Part shown: piece after piece, positions 1 through 9,021 of the stretch
Layout: each line of letters begins with the position of its first letter
Position numbering within the stretch: position 1 is the stretch's first letter
DNA from: Sorlinia euscelidii
GTDB taxonomy: Bacteria; Pseudomonadota; Alphaproteobacteria; Acetobacterales; Acetobacteraceae
Length of the DNA stretch: 64,000 nucleotides
Assembly (NCBI RefSeq): GCF_036452155.1
Contig: NZ_JAWJZY010000003.1
Reading direction: 5' to 3' (one strand)
Notes under the pieces: model-generated
What the model saw: the letters and a program-made list of their open reading frames with translations, nothing else
Told to the model about the DNA's origin: nothing
Database searches by the model: none
Made by a program: the position numbers and the translations under genes

Positions 1-1012
1 TCGACACGATCTGGTGGTCAAAACTCGTCCCGAAACGGGTCATGAACACGCCCGCGATGATCGTGGCGACAGTGCCTGCGCAGAATACCTCAAGGGAGTT
101 CTGTCCGAGAAGAATGAGAGGTTTGACAATAACTGAGCGCGCGAACGTTTTTGCGCGTTCTGATGAGAGAATTAGGTACATGATGCAAAGCGTGTCGACG
201 ACGCGCCACGGCGCAAGCGGCGTTTTCTCATTAAGAGGAAGGTTTGTAAAAAGCGTCAAAGTCGGCAAATGCCACTCGGCCCATGGAAAATTCTGAAAAA
301 ACGCGAAAAGCAAGAAAAGCGACGCCACAATTTTCATACTGCGGATCGACTTCAGACTTCCATTTCTCTTCAGCGCGACGACGGATGTCAGCATCCCGAG
401 CGTGAAAATGAACTGCCAACCGAAAGGATTGAAGAACCATCCCGCAGGATTGAGATTATTGTGGAGATTAAAAGACGGGAAGAAATTGGCACCTATCCAG
501 AACCCCGCGCTCACCATGATAAGCAGGAGCGGTTTCACCCGGTAAAGTCCAATAATGATCGGAGAAAGCGCCAGAAGAACGGAATAAAGCGGTAGGATAT
601 TGAATTTCTCAGGCAAAGTCCGGAAAATCAGGAACGATCTTACCCACCGCCAGGAATCGGTCAGTATGGGCTCGATGAAATCCTTAGGCGCGTTGAAAAA
701 ATGGATCCATAAGCGCGCGATCAGAACGCCTGAAAAAACGGTCAGGAGTTGATAAATGTAGATCGTCACCCATCTACGCGAAATTTTGTTCAATCCTCGG
801 CGCCAGCCGCCATCAGGCCCATGCTTCTCAATCGTGCGCCCGTAAGCAAGCCATACAGAATAGCCGGAAAGGAAGACAAAAAGATCTGCTGCGTCGCAAA
901 ACCCATAATTCCACATCGTGTAATGTCCAAGTGCATTCCCAGCGATGTGATCGATCAGAATCATCACAAGAGCAAAACCGCGGCAAGCGTCTATTCTGAG
1001 GTCTCGAGGCAT
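1..1012 (-). CDS. OpgC-like membrane acyltransferase (partial, runs off left edge)
   Basis: The first 337 residues are visible; the C-terminus lies outside the window. The protein opens with MPRDLRIDACRGFALVMI, followed by DHIAGN and by a DAADLFVFLSGYSVWL stretch. This is the pattern of OpgC-domain integral membrane proteins, known from O-succinylation of osmoregulated periplasmic glucans. Many hydrophobic segments follow, with a PLYSVLLALSPI segment and an FGWQFIFTLGM segment typical of the family. The start is the ATG at 1012, after an A-rich stretch with no strong ribosome site. The acyl substrate cannot be told from the sequence, and many family members in acetic acid bacteria are uncharacterised. 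The gene diverges from the Hint-domain gene at 1575. Confidence 0.8.
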   Translation of the reverse strand, partial: MPRDLRIDACRGFALVMILIDHIAGNALGHYTMWNYGFCDAADLFVFLSGYSVWLAYGRTIEKHGPDGGWRRGLNKISRRWVTIYIYQLLTVFSGVLIARLWIHFFNAPKDFIEPILTDSWRWVRSFLIFRTLPEKFNILPLYSVLLALSPIIIGLYRVKPLLLIMVSAGFWIGANFFPSFNLHNNLNPAGWFFNPFGWQFIFTLGMLTSVVALKRNGSLKSIRSMKIVASLFLLFAFFQNFPWAEWHLPTLTLFTNLPLNEKTPLAPWRVVDTLCIMYLILSSERAKTFARSVIVKPLILLGQNSLEVFCAGTVATIIAGVFMTRFGTSFDHQIVS

Positions 1013-1574
1013 TTTTTATTTAATTCGTTAAAAGATGATGAATTTATTGTGCAATACAGCCTCATAAGATTGCCGTCAATGGTCACAGTTGGAAAATAAG
1101 TGCGTTGAGTGCTGTCCAATACATATCTGAATATCCATGGCGATTCTGGGCTCATTGTTGATATCACATTGGTGACATGCTTGACGATCTGAATTGGAAC
1201 GGACGCCGGGTGTCAAAATGGTAGGGCGTCATGTATTTCGGATATTTATCGCCGCCGGCGGGGGGGGCTTGCGTGCGTCAGGCAGGGCGCGCCGTCATCC
1301 AGATGGGAACCGCCTCAACCGAGCGGACAAGGTTTGACAATATGGCAGTCACCATTTCATTTTCTGGAAAAGCGGATGTTGTTGGGCGCATCCAACGATG
1401 ACCCATTGAGAGCGCATTGAGCCTGAAGGATTAAAATTTTAATATTAATTCTTAATCCGGAACGATACTGTCATTTATCACTGAATTTTCGCGTCTCTCG
1501 TTTGGCATTGTGACGATACATAACGACGCCATGATGGAAGCGGCCTTTTGCAACGGGCAGATGGAGGGTAGGTC
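1013..1574. other. Intergenic region between divergent genes
   Basis: About 560 bases without a supported gene. The right half becomes AT-rich just before the Hint-domain gene and holds one promoter-like sequence (listed separately). A run of eight G lies near 1260. I see no RNA gene or repeat. Confidence 0.5.
1417..1445 (+). promoter_or_regulatory. Candidate sigma-70 type promoter for the Hint-domain gene
   Basis: TTGAGC at 1417-1422 and TAATAT at 1440-1445 are separated by 17 bases, in an AT-rich patch about 130 bases before the start at 1575. This is a sequence match only. Confidence 0.35.
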
Positions 1575-3209
1575 ATGGCTTACTGGTGGATTGACGGCAT
1601 TAACTGCTTAATCGCTGATGCCTCCACGTCGGCAATCAGAAGCCAGACCCTAATGTCCAGTCAGGGCGTCATCTTCAAAAATGGTGGCTATGGCGACAGC
1701 AATACTGTCAATGGTGGCAATGTCTACCTTGACCCGGGCGGCTATGTTGCAAATTCAACAATCAAATGGGGTAATGTCCGCACGGGTGGCGGCACGCTTA
1801 ACTCTGTCACGATGACGGGTGGTAACGTCACGATCGGCGCAGGGACGACGATGGAGGGTAAGTTCGACATCAGCGGTTCGGGCAATGTGTCGATCGGCGG
1901 TAACGGTCTGGTCTCAACGAGCACGACAAACAAGCCGATATTGAACGTCTCTTCAGGCAATGTGTCGATCGACCAGATCGGACCCGCCACGCTGAACCTT
2001 GCCCGAAGTGCGAATGTCTCCGTAACAAAAACAGCATTGAAAAACCTGACGGTCAATTCAAGCGGAACGGATTATTCACTCGATATCACTGATCTCGACC
2101 CATCGACAATAACCGGCGTCACACAATCGACCAATAAGTTTGTCATTCATACGACAAAAGGCGATGTGACCATCAATGGAAATCTCCAGAATTACAAGTT
2201 CGCGCCGGATAATAAGGGCGGCACCATTATTTCATCATGCTTCGCCGAGGGCACGCTTATTCGGACGCCTGACGGTGACAGACTGGTTGAAACGCTGAAG
2301 CTGGGTGACCTCGTCTCGACGCATCTCGGGCCGCAGCCGATCAGGTGGCTGGGCAAAAAAGAGGTGGATCTTCGTGGCGCGACGGAGCTGGATAATTTCC
2401 TCGTGCGTATCAAGGCCGATGCTTTCGCTACGGGTCAGCCAAAGCGCGATCTGTGGGTCACGCCCGAACATTGCATTCTCATCAATGAAAAACTGATACC
2501 CGTGCGCCGCCTCGTTAATGGCGCCTCAATTGCTTATGACCTCAAGCGTCGCCGTTATACTTATTATCACTTCGCTTTTGAAAAACACGCGGTTGTTTTT
2601 TCAGAATCTCTCCCGTCCGAAAGCTATCTGATCGGTCAGAATAAGCGGGAGTTCGGCGCGGTCGAAAGTTCGGGGGAAGAAATTGACACGACCCTCGCCT
2701 ACCCGCTCGTCACCGAGATCGAGGAGGCGAACCAGTTCTGGCAGCGCCTGGCAGAACGTTCGAACAATTTGGGTATGCCGGTCACGTCGAACAATCCTGT
2801 ATTGAGTCGCAAATTGGTGCAACTCAGGACAGACCGTGGTGACATCGCCCTATTGAAGGACGTTGACGACCGGCATGCGGTTTTTTCGGTCCCTGCTGGG
2901 ACGAAATACGTCATTATCGAAAGCGATGCGTCCCGACCTGACCAGCTTCATGGCCCTTATTGGGATGATCGACGCCGTCTCGGCGTGCGTGTGGGCGCTG
3001 TCCACGTGTCAGATAAGAGCCATAGCGTCATGATCGACGCGCATCTTAATGATAGGCAACTGGGTGGCTGGAATAATGTCGAGGATGGTCGATCCCGCTG
3101 GACGAGCGGGAAAGGCATCATCCCCCTCACCCATCTCTCAAATCTCTCCCGTCATAAGGAGCTTGAACTCAGAATTGCCTTCCCGGACCGTGAAGAGGTT
3201 GCTTTCTAA
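1575..3209 (+). CDS. Hint-domain protein with N-terminal beta-solenoid repeats
   Basis: The 544-residue protein has two parts. Residues about 30-210 are imperfect Gly/Asn/Thr-rich repeats (NGGNVYLDPGG, TGGNVTIGAG, SGSGNVSIGGN), typical of a beta-solenoid surface or adhesin-like domain. Residue 222 starts a Hint (hedgehog/intein-type) domain with Cys in SSCFAEGTLI, then GDLVSTHLGPQPIRWLG and TPEHCILI. Hint domains can self-cleave at that first Cys, and proteins of this build are common in acetic acid bacteria and other Alphaproteobacteria. The start ATG follows GGAGGG at 1563-1568. No classical signal peptide is obvious, so any export would use another route. Cleavage and surface location are inferred. 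Confidence 0.75.
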   Translation: MAYWWIDGINCLIADASTSAIRSQTLMSSQGVIFKNGGYGDSNTVNGGNVYLDPGGYVANSTIKWGNVRTGGGTLNSVTMTGGNVTIGAGTTMEGKFDISGSGNVSIGGNGLVSTSTTNKPILNVSSGNVSIDQIGPATLNLARSANVSVTKTALKNLTVNSSGTDYSLDITDLDPSTITGVTQSTNKFVIHTTKGDVTINGNLQNYKFAPDNKGGTIISSCFAEGTLIRTPDGDRLVETLKLGDLVSTHLGPQPIRWLGKKEVDLRGATELDNFLVRIKADAFATGQPKRDLWVTPEHCILINEKLIPVRRLVNGASIAYDLKRRRYTYYHFAFEKHAVVFSESLPSESYLIGQNKREFGAVESSGEEIDTTLAYPLVTEIEEANQFWQRLAERSNNLGMPVTSNNPVLSRKLVQLRTDRGDIALLKDVDDRHAVFSVPAGTKYVIIESDASRPDQLHGPYWDDRRRLGVRVGAVHVSDKSHSVMIDAHLNDRQLGGWNNVEDGRSRWTSGKGIIPLTHLSNLSRHKELELRIAFPDREEVAF

Positions 3210-3333
3210 TCGTCCCGGCCGGGGGATTGGCACGCGGCGCGTTGCAGCGCTTTCTTCGACCGCATGAGGCGGGTCGAAATGCTCTCCCGACCCGTTACCC
3301 TTCCCCTTAAGGATTTGCGGTATAGCGCGTTCT

Positions 3334-4491
3334 TCAGAGGTCAGCAGTCTCGACTTCTTTTTTCGCGACTTTCCCACCATCCACAAAAGCGCCCACCTTG
3401 TCCTGAAATACCTTTTTCAAGCTCTGATGGATAAGTGCCGTGTCCTCAATGGGAATACGTCCACCATATTCCTGATCGAATTCCACAGCACGGACGGCGT
3501 TTCGGTCTCTTTTGATCCGGAAAAGACGCCCCAGCCGCTCCTTTTTGTAAAAGACAACCACACAATCCCGGTAAGCCTTGAAATCAACGTCATTGATCGC
3601 TTCAAATAGCGTGTCTGTCTCAGAGAGAAATGCCAGTCGTTGCTTCACATTGTTAAGAAAAGCCGCTTCCTCCTCCGCGAGTTGGTCCGTTTCCAACGGG
3701 TTGATCGCAGATTCATTGGCGTTTGCTTCAAGTGACACGACGGGCTCTTCCTGCTGGGTCGCTTTATTGCTGAGATCGAGCCTCTTGAGAATTTTGATAT
3801 TGATGAATTCTTCAAATGCACGTTGCGTGAGATTGACGTAATCCGGCAAAGATTTTGACCTCACGCCCGAGATCCCGATTTCCTGCAGAATGAGGCGAAC
3901 AAATGCTTTGGTCGGACGTGCTGCGAGCTCATTGATTCTTTGAACCAGGCTCTGGAAGATAAGCTTTCTTTTGGCCTCAGCGCCGATATTTTCCGGGTCA
4001 AATGATTTCCGTTCGAGACTTTTCAGACCCTCCACAACCGAATCTTCGATTTTGCCTTCAGCGACCTGCGTCAGGTCAAATGAGAGGAAGGCATTTGCGT
4101 CCATCATATTCGGCTCGTCAGAATCCGCATAAAATTCGTAGAGAAGCCCGTCCGTGATGACGCCCATCTTAACGGTTGGCGCCGCATTGAAATAAGACCG
4201 CAATTGCCCCCGATCGTCCCTGAGCGCCGCGCCCGTCGATTTGCACTCAATAGCAATGACCGGCGATGAATCTTTCAGGATGGCGTAATCAACCCGATTT
4301 TTATATTTTTCGGAAAAGTCCGCATTATGTTCAGGGCATACTTCGTCAGGATTTGATATGTCATAGCCGATAAAGGATAGAAACGGCAAAACGAGAAACA
4401 TTTTAGTGCCCTCTTCATTAGCGCACCGGGAAGCAACACCGACCATCCTGATCGCAAAATCGATGAAGTTTTGTTTGAAGTCGTCAATCAT
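3334..4491 (-). CDS. Stand-alone PD-(D/E)XK nuclease-like protein (HsdR N-terminal / type IV restriction-like)
   Basis: The central part reads RVDYAILKDSSPVIAIECKS and then RGQLRSYF. This gives the D...ExK signature plus a downstream Q-x-x-x-Y that marks the N-terminal nuclease domain of type I HsdR subunits and the related predicted type IV restriction endonucleases. No helicase, methylase or specificity gene is next to it. I place the start at 4491 because GAGAGG precedes that ATG by five bases; an upstream in-frame start at 4596 would add 35 residues without a good ribosome site. The C-terminal 120 residues (after KILKRLDL) are not recognised. A role in DNA defence is plausible but unproven. 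Confidence 0.65.
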   Translation of the reverse strand: MIDDFKQNFIDFAIRMVGVASRCANEEGTKMFLVLPFLSFIGYDISNPDEVCPEHNADFSEKYKNRVDYAILKDSSPVIAIECKSTGAALRDDRGQLRSYFNAAPTVKMGVITDGLLYEFYADSDEPNMMDANAFLSFDLTQVAEGKIEDSVVEGLKSLERKSFDPENIGAEAKRKLIFQSLVQRINELAARPTKAFVRLILQEIGISGVRSKSLPDYVNLTQRAFEEFINIKILKRLDLSNKATQQEEPVVSLEANANESAINPLETDQLAEEEAAFLNNVKQRLAFLSETDTLFEAINDVDFKAYRDCVVVFYKKERLGRLFRIKRDRNAVRAVEFDQEYGGRIPIEDTALIHQSLKKVFQDKVGAFVDGGKVAKKEVETADL

Positions 4492-4596
4492 TTTGCCTCT
4501 CATATACATTATTCGATGGCCAATCATCAGAAGAGCCTTTTTCATTCTACAATCAGAAATATTAATAGATTTGAAACGAACCTTGTCGAAAGCCAT

Positions 4597-5002
4597 ATGC
4601 GATCAGGAAAATGCTTCGCACGGAAGTTTTCAACAGCATCTGCGCGTTCGGATTGATTACTCGCTTGAGAAGCGGCAACCTTTTCGCCCGACGTTGCAAG
4701 GTATGTTGCCGACCGATCGCTATCGGGGGCGCGGGTCGCTGGGTGAACAAAATCGAAGCCGAATTAAGACCAATTCTGCCAGCACATAATAATAAAAACT
4801 GTAATGACAGTTATTTTAATGGAAAACACGTTTTGAGCCAGATCCGTGTGAATGGAACCATCCTCTTCGAAAATACTTTAGTAAACCATTTCTTAATTTG
4901 CGCTCTGATTGCTTTAAAACTTTTTCTAATGTCTATCTGTGATCATGATCTGTTAGAATTATAGCCGTCAAGACTAAATAATAACAATAAAGGACACGTT
5001 TG
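4597..5002. other. Intergenic region before the toxin-like array
   Basis: About 400 bases between the divergent nuclease-like gene and the first small secreted gene. The right side is AT-rich and ends in the leader AATAATAACAATAAAGGAC, which recurs in similar form before the next two B-like genes. No gene was found. Confidence 0.4.
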
Positions 5003-5353
5003 ATGCGTTTTATTCCTCTCGCTTTATCAGCCCTCGCGATTATGCTCGCGGCTCCCTCCGTGAAAGCCGATGACGAGATCGATTGCACGGATCAAGAAAA
5101 AAGTTTATCTGCCGGAACGCACACTGGTCACTTCGTCGATATGCGGCTCAGAGAAAAATGGCCTCAAAATTACGTTCATTTTCTTTTCAAAAACGATACT
5201 GATAATCAATTATACTGTGTCAGGCAGTCGACGGAAAATAACGCGAATCTTGTCGCTTTGGCGGAAAAAGCGTTTCTGCTGAATCACACGGTTACCATCA
5301 TAACGACGCCTAATTATTGGATGACAGGCATTCGTTTCAAGGCGTTAGATTAA
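5003..5353 (+). CDS. Small secreted protein resembling an AB5 toxin B subunit (B-like 1)
   Basis: A 116-residue protein with a clear signal peptide cleaved near residue 22 (LAAPSVKA, then DDEIDC). The mature part of about 94 residues has two Cys (28 and 72) and the order GTHTGHF, NYVHFLF, LYCVRQ, then a helix NLVALAEKAFLLN, then VTIITTPNYW. Strands, one helix and strands, with Cys beside the central strand and Trp after the helix, match the layout of OB-fold B subunits such as PltB and SubB (YFCI, helix, then VRI and W). This is fold-level reasoning by eye, not a database hit. It is one of six paralogues scattered among A-like toxin genes. The ATG at 5003 is chosen over the TTG at 5000 because AAGGA ends nine bases upstream. 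An alternative reading is a secreted inhibitor or unrelated small beta protein. Confidence 0.6.
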   Translation: MRFIPLALSALAIMLAAPSVKADDEIDCTDQEKSLSAGTHTGHFVDMRLREKWPQNYVHFLFKNDTDNQLYCVRQSTENNANLVALAEKAFLLNHTVTIITTPNYWMTGIRFKALD

Positions 5354-5700
5354 GGCCAGCATTTCGCTTTGACCTGATGAAACGCATCCTGGAGAATGCA
5401 CGTCGTCTGTCGCAAAGCGCGTAGGCCGTGTGATATTCAACTCAACATAATCGAAGCCGGAGCGCGCGTGACCTGACAGTCTCAAGTCGCAATTCGGGCT
5501 GCGATATTCGGGTCAAACGCCTGATTTGACGGATTGCGACAGGTTAACGGTAGTCGATGACGTTAACATATGATCTAAATAGTGTTTTCTCCATTCGTCT
5601 TTGATAAACAAAAAACATTTTTAAAATTTTTATGAGTTATGACAGTTTATCAAAATAATATCTGTTGAAAATATTTAACAATAATAAAAGGAGAAGTCTA
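5354..5700. other. Intergenic region between B-like 1 and B-like 2
   Basis: About 350 bases. The last 130 bases are very AT-rich and precede the B-like 2 ribosome site, so a promoter for that gene is likely here. No gene seen. Confidence 0.4.
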
Positions 5701-6051
5701 ATGCGTTTTGTTCCTCTCGCTTTAACAGCCCTCACAATCACGCTCGCTGCCCCCTCTGCGAAAGCCGATGACCCGATTGAATGCACGGCTCAACAAAAAA
5801 CCCTATCTTCCGGGAATCACACAGGTCGCTTCGTCAGCTCACGGGTTAAACAAAGTTGGAATCAGAATTACGTTCATTTTCTTTTTCAGGATGACAATGA
5901 CCATCAATTATACTGTGTCAGACAAACGACTGATGGCAATGCAAATATCGTAGCTCTGGCTGAAGAAGCAACTTTGTTAAATCGTAAGGTCGACATCGTT
6001 ACGGTTGACGGTTATTGGATGACGGCCGTTTCTTTCGGCGCGACAGAATAA
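5701..6051 (+). CDS. Small secreted protein resembling an AB5 toxin B subunit (B-like 2)
   Basis: 116 residues, closest to the copies on either side: the signal peptides of B-like 1, 2 and 3 are nearly the same (MRFVPLALTALTITLAAPSA here). Mature features are CTAQQ, GNHTGRF, NYVHFLFQDDNDH, LYCVRQTTDGNANIVALAEEA and VDGYWMTAV. The two Cys are in the same places as in B-like 1. The start follows AAAGGAGAAG. Separate AT-rich upstream sequences suggest that each copy has its own promoter rather than one operon. Receptor binding is inferred from the fold resemblance only. Confidence 0.6.
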   Translation: MRFVPLALTALTITLAAPSAKADDPIECTAQQKTLSSGNHTGRFVSSRVKQSWNQNYVHFLFQDDNDHQLYCVRQTTDGNANIVALAEEATLLNRKVDIVTVDGYWMTAVSFGATE

Positions 6052-6375
6052 AGACAATTTATTGCTCTTTGTCATGATGAAGCGCCTCGTGGAAAAAGCA
6101 CGTCTTCTGACGCAAGGCCAGTACGCCGTGCAACGTCCAGTCGAACATGATCGAAGCCAGAACGCACATGTCACCCTTCAATTATAAATGTCAGATGCCC
6201 GATTTGGAAATTTCGACAGCTAATCTGTCATTGATGAAATGAGCATGAAACTCAAATTGTAGTTTTTCCATTTGTTTATATATCCAATGAAACTGTTTGT
6301 CATGTTCACTCGCATAGCGACTTTTCGAAATAATAATTGTTGGAATTAGATAATAATAACAAAAGGACTAGTTTG
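6052..6375. other. Intergenic region between B-like 2 and B-like 3
   Basis: About 320 bases, AT-rich at the right end with the recurring leader ATAATAATAACAAAAGGAC. Nothing else recognised. Confidence 0.4.
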
Positions 6376-6714
6376 ATGCGTTTCGTTCCTCTCGCTTTAA
6401 CAGCTCTCGCAATCATGCTCGCGGCGCCCTCTGCAAGAGCTGACGACCCGATTGAATGCTCGGATCAAGAAAGAAGCCTGCCTGCCGGGTCCTACACAGG
6501 TATTATAGAAAGTATTATGGTAAAACAAAGTTGGTCCCAGGACTATGTCCATTTCCGCTTTAGAAATGAATCAGATCATAAACTTTATTGCATTAGACAA
6601 ACGACCAGTGGCAATGCAAATATTGTCGCTTTGGCCAAAAAAGCTTTCCTGCTCGACCAAAAGGTCAGCATTGATACAGCTGATGGTTACTGGGTAACAG
6701 CCGTCAATTTCTGA
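6376..6714 (+). CDS. Small secreted protein resembling an AB5 toxin B subunit (B-like 3)
   Basis: 112 residues with signal peptide LAAPSARA, then DDPIEC. It keeps GSYTGI, DYVHFRF, LYCIRQTTSGNANIVALAKKA and DGYWVTAV. It ends right after the last strand, four residues earlier than B-like 2, because its frame stops at TTC TGA. It is followed by a strong hairpin (6744-6777) that may end the transcript before the A-like series begins. Close similarity to B-like 2 in both leader and coding sequence points to recent tandem duplication. Confidence 0.6.
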   Translation: MRFVPLALTALAIMLAAPSARADDPIECSDQERSLPAGSYTGIIESIMVKQSWSQDYVHFRFRNESDHKLYCIRQTTSGNANIVALAKKAFLLDQKVSIDTADGYWVTAVNF

Positions 6715-6743
6715 ACGACAGAATTAACCCTGCTCTCCCCTTT

Positions 6744-6777
6744 CTCTGGCGCAATCTACTTCAAAATTGCGCCAGAG
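6744..6777 (+). terminator. Perfect 12-bp hairpin after B-like 3
   Basis: CTCTGGCGCAAT at 6744-6755 pairs fully with ATTGCGCCAGAG at 6766-6777 across a ten-base loop. Only a short TAAAA follows, so it is not a classic U-tract terminator. Its place 30 bases after a stop codon supports a transcript-end role. Confidence 0.5.
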
Positions 6778-7004
6778 TAAAACGCCAGGATGTTATTCGT
6801 TCGATAACAACGCCGTTGGTCGTTTTACGGGTCTCTCTCTGTCCCCAAACGTCTGTTCCGGGTGATTTTATTGTTGAAACTATTTTCTTCATTTTTCCTG
6901 AACTTCACTGATTGCCTGTGAAAGCTCGCCTGGCCCAACATTTGCTCTAAGGCCGTTTGAGCGGTCACGCCAGTGGACCTACCTTACGACCGGAGTTGAA
7001 TTTG

Positions 7005-7872
7005 ATGAAACGTCAAGCTTTTTCGGGCAAGTCGACCCGTATCATCGTCTGCATCTCCATTTTCGTTGCGTTGCTCATGGCGCAAGCGCGTCTGGCACGC
7101 GCCGTCGAGACACCTTTGGTCGTCTATCGTCTTGCCGGCTTGCCTCCGGCAATCATGTTCGAATTCGGTTTTGAAGCGGACGGAAACGATGCTGACCTCT
7201 TACGCTACGCAGCGGGAACTCCGGCACCTGGCCAACCAACAGCCTATCTGGGGACACTGGATTCCTATGAAGCCGCGCTGCAAGCCGCCCGGCGAACTTT
7301 GCAATTTGCCCCCGGCTTTCCAGTTTATATTTACGCGATAAGACCGACCAACAATTTCTACAGCGTGGAAACCTCACTGCAATATGCGCGGGACCACCTG
7401 CCAAACCCGGAGGCGCGGGAGCAGGCGGCCGACCTTCTGCTTGCAACCCCCGGACACATGAGTGGGCCGCACGCGGCAATATTCGGGGGAACAGATTATG
7501 AGTGCGCGACATGTTTTTCTCGATCACGGCACGGTGGTGACAGGCGAGTATACGGTTAATCTCAACTATCTTTACCTTCCCCCAGTGACAAACCCCGACC
7601 CGATGCCCGTGCACAATGCCAGTGTCGCGGCAGCGAATGTTGCGGAGGAGGCGCAAAGCGTTGTTTTCCTGCCGGCCTCCATAAATGATATGGGATGCCA
7701 CAAGCCTTCGCAGCATTTCAACGCCGCAAGAACGGACGTTTGCCCGCCCCTCATCCGGCTGTCTTTCAATGAGCTCCGAGCAAGGTTGATGAGCCGGCTC
7801 AATGCAACGGGCATCCTTTCAGGCTCGATATCGGGTCAGCTCCTGAGCGTGCTGGGGCATGATGAATTATGA
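7005..7872 (+). pseudogene. A-like toxin subunit 1 (ADP-ribosyltransferase fold, HDEL tail), broken by two frameshifts that look like sequencing errors
   Basis: Signal peptide, then VVYRLAGLPP with the family Arg, EFGFEADGNDADLLRY, YIYAIRPTNNFYSV, loop Cys in MGC and DVC, and a C-terminus ending GHDEL. The frame changes twice: at the C5 run 7447-7451 and at the G5 run 7485-7489. Adding one base to each gives LATPRTHEWAARGNIRGEQI, which aligns with every sister gene and restores Glu before WAA, the position of the catalytic Glu of pertussis and cholera toxins. So this copy may have Arg and Glu plus HDEL, though Ser-Thr-Ser is replaced by GTL. As written it is two overlapping frames. The start at 7005 is preferred, after CCGGAG, over an in-frame TTG at 6957. 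Confidence 0.7.
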
Positions 7873-7995
7873 GAGCGCGCTTCCCGTCCCGCGGAAATCC
7901 TGATCATCGCCTATCTGCTCGAAAACGACAGATTCCAACCTGAAGCTCATCTTCTGATTTCGTTTACCTGGTCAGAACATAAGAAAGAAACGGCC

Positions 7996-8835
7996 ATGAA
8001 ATTCCGTAAAGCGATTATTGCATTGGCGTCGACATGGCTCGCGACAGCGAGTTTCGCTGAAGACACGCCTGATGTCGTTTTCCGAGTCAATCTCTCCCCG
8101 CCAGAAACCATCTTCAGGGAAGGTTTCACCGCCGTGGGAAATGACAGGGACCTCTTACATTACGTGTCAGGAATGTCCCTCGCCCAGAATAATGAGGCTT
8201 ATGTCGCGACAACAAGCTCTTTGCCCAATGCCATGGACATTTGTTCAGAATGTGACGAGGAGGTTCTCACAGGGCCTTTATATATTTATTACATCCGCCC
8301 GACCGAAAATTTTTACAGTGTTTCGGACTCCATTCGATTTGCGCAGACGGTCCTCCCCAGTCCTGACGTCAGACGAGAAATCGACACGATCTGGCGGGCG
8401 ACAGCGGGGGAGATGATTTATTATTGGGCCGCCCGCGCCGCCATCTCGGCAGACCAGATCATGGGTGTACGGCGGTTTGACTGGAATAATGGTCATCCGA
8501 CTTTGGGTGCGCTGGAGCGCAACCCAAATTACGTCTATGACGTGCCCAGGGTCAGCGCCTATCCGATGCCGATCCAGAATGCGACGGTTGAGGCCGCCTT
8601 CGTCGTACCCGAGCCGCATGGCGTCGGTTTTGAAGCTGCCGCGATCGTGGACATGCTTCACGGCCCACAATATCAACGACGCGCATCTTTCAAATCGCCG
8701 CAATGCCGAACGCTTCAACGCATGACCTTCCCGGAACTGCGCGCGAAGATTATCGCCAGGCTGATTGTCTCCGGCATTCTCCTTGGATCAAAATCCGGTC
8801 AGCTTTGGAGCGTACCCGGGCATGATGAACTATGA
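7996..8835 (+). CDS. A-like toxin subunit 2 (ADP-ribosyltransferase fold, HDEL tail)
   Basis: 279 residues with a signal peptide to about residue 21. Arg30 (VVFRVNLSPPETIF) matches Arg9 of pertussis toxin S1. ATT at 71-73 stands where the toxins have STS, and Tyr143 (YYWAARAAI) where they have catalytic Glu. YYIRPTENFYSV at about 98-109 is the family core. It is the only intact HDEL copy that has lost the first Cys of the C-terminal loop (VDMLHGPQ instead of a Cys), and it has an extra Cys pair at 83 and 86, so its disulfides may differ. The end is SVPGHDEL. It is most likely secreted and, by classical residues, weakly active or inactive. Confidence 0.75.
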   Translation: MKFRKAIIALASTWLATASFAEDTPDVVFRVNLSPPETIFREGFTAVGNDRDLLHYVSGMSLAQNNEAYVATTSSLPNAMDICSECDEEVLTGPLYIYYIRPTENFYSVSDSIRFAQTVLPSPDVRREIDTIWRATAGEMIYYWAARAAISADQIMGVRRFDWNNGHPTLGALERNPNYVYDVPRVSAYPMPIQNATVEAAFVVPEPHGVGFEAAAIVDMLHGPQYQRRASFKSPQCRTLQRMTFPELRAKIIARLIVSGILLGSKSGQLWSVPGHDEL

Positions 8836-9021
8836 CCGCCCCTTTTCCCAAACAACCCCTCCAGATCGGGAACGAGACTTTCAAACGACGCGCGTCCCCC
8901 GGGATGGCCCGGTGACCTCGCTGATAGGCGACATCCCGACGAGTTCCCGGTCTTATTCTGACCAGACCCGTCATAACCAAAATTTCGCTTCCCTTCCATC
9001 AATACAAATCAAGAGATGACG

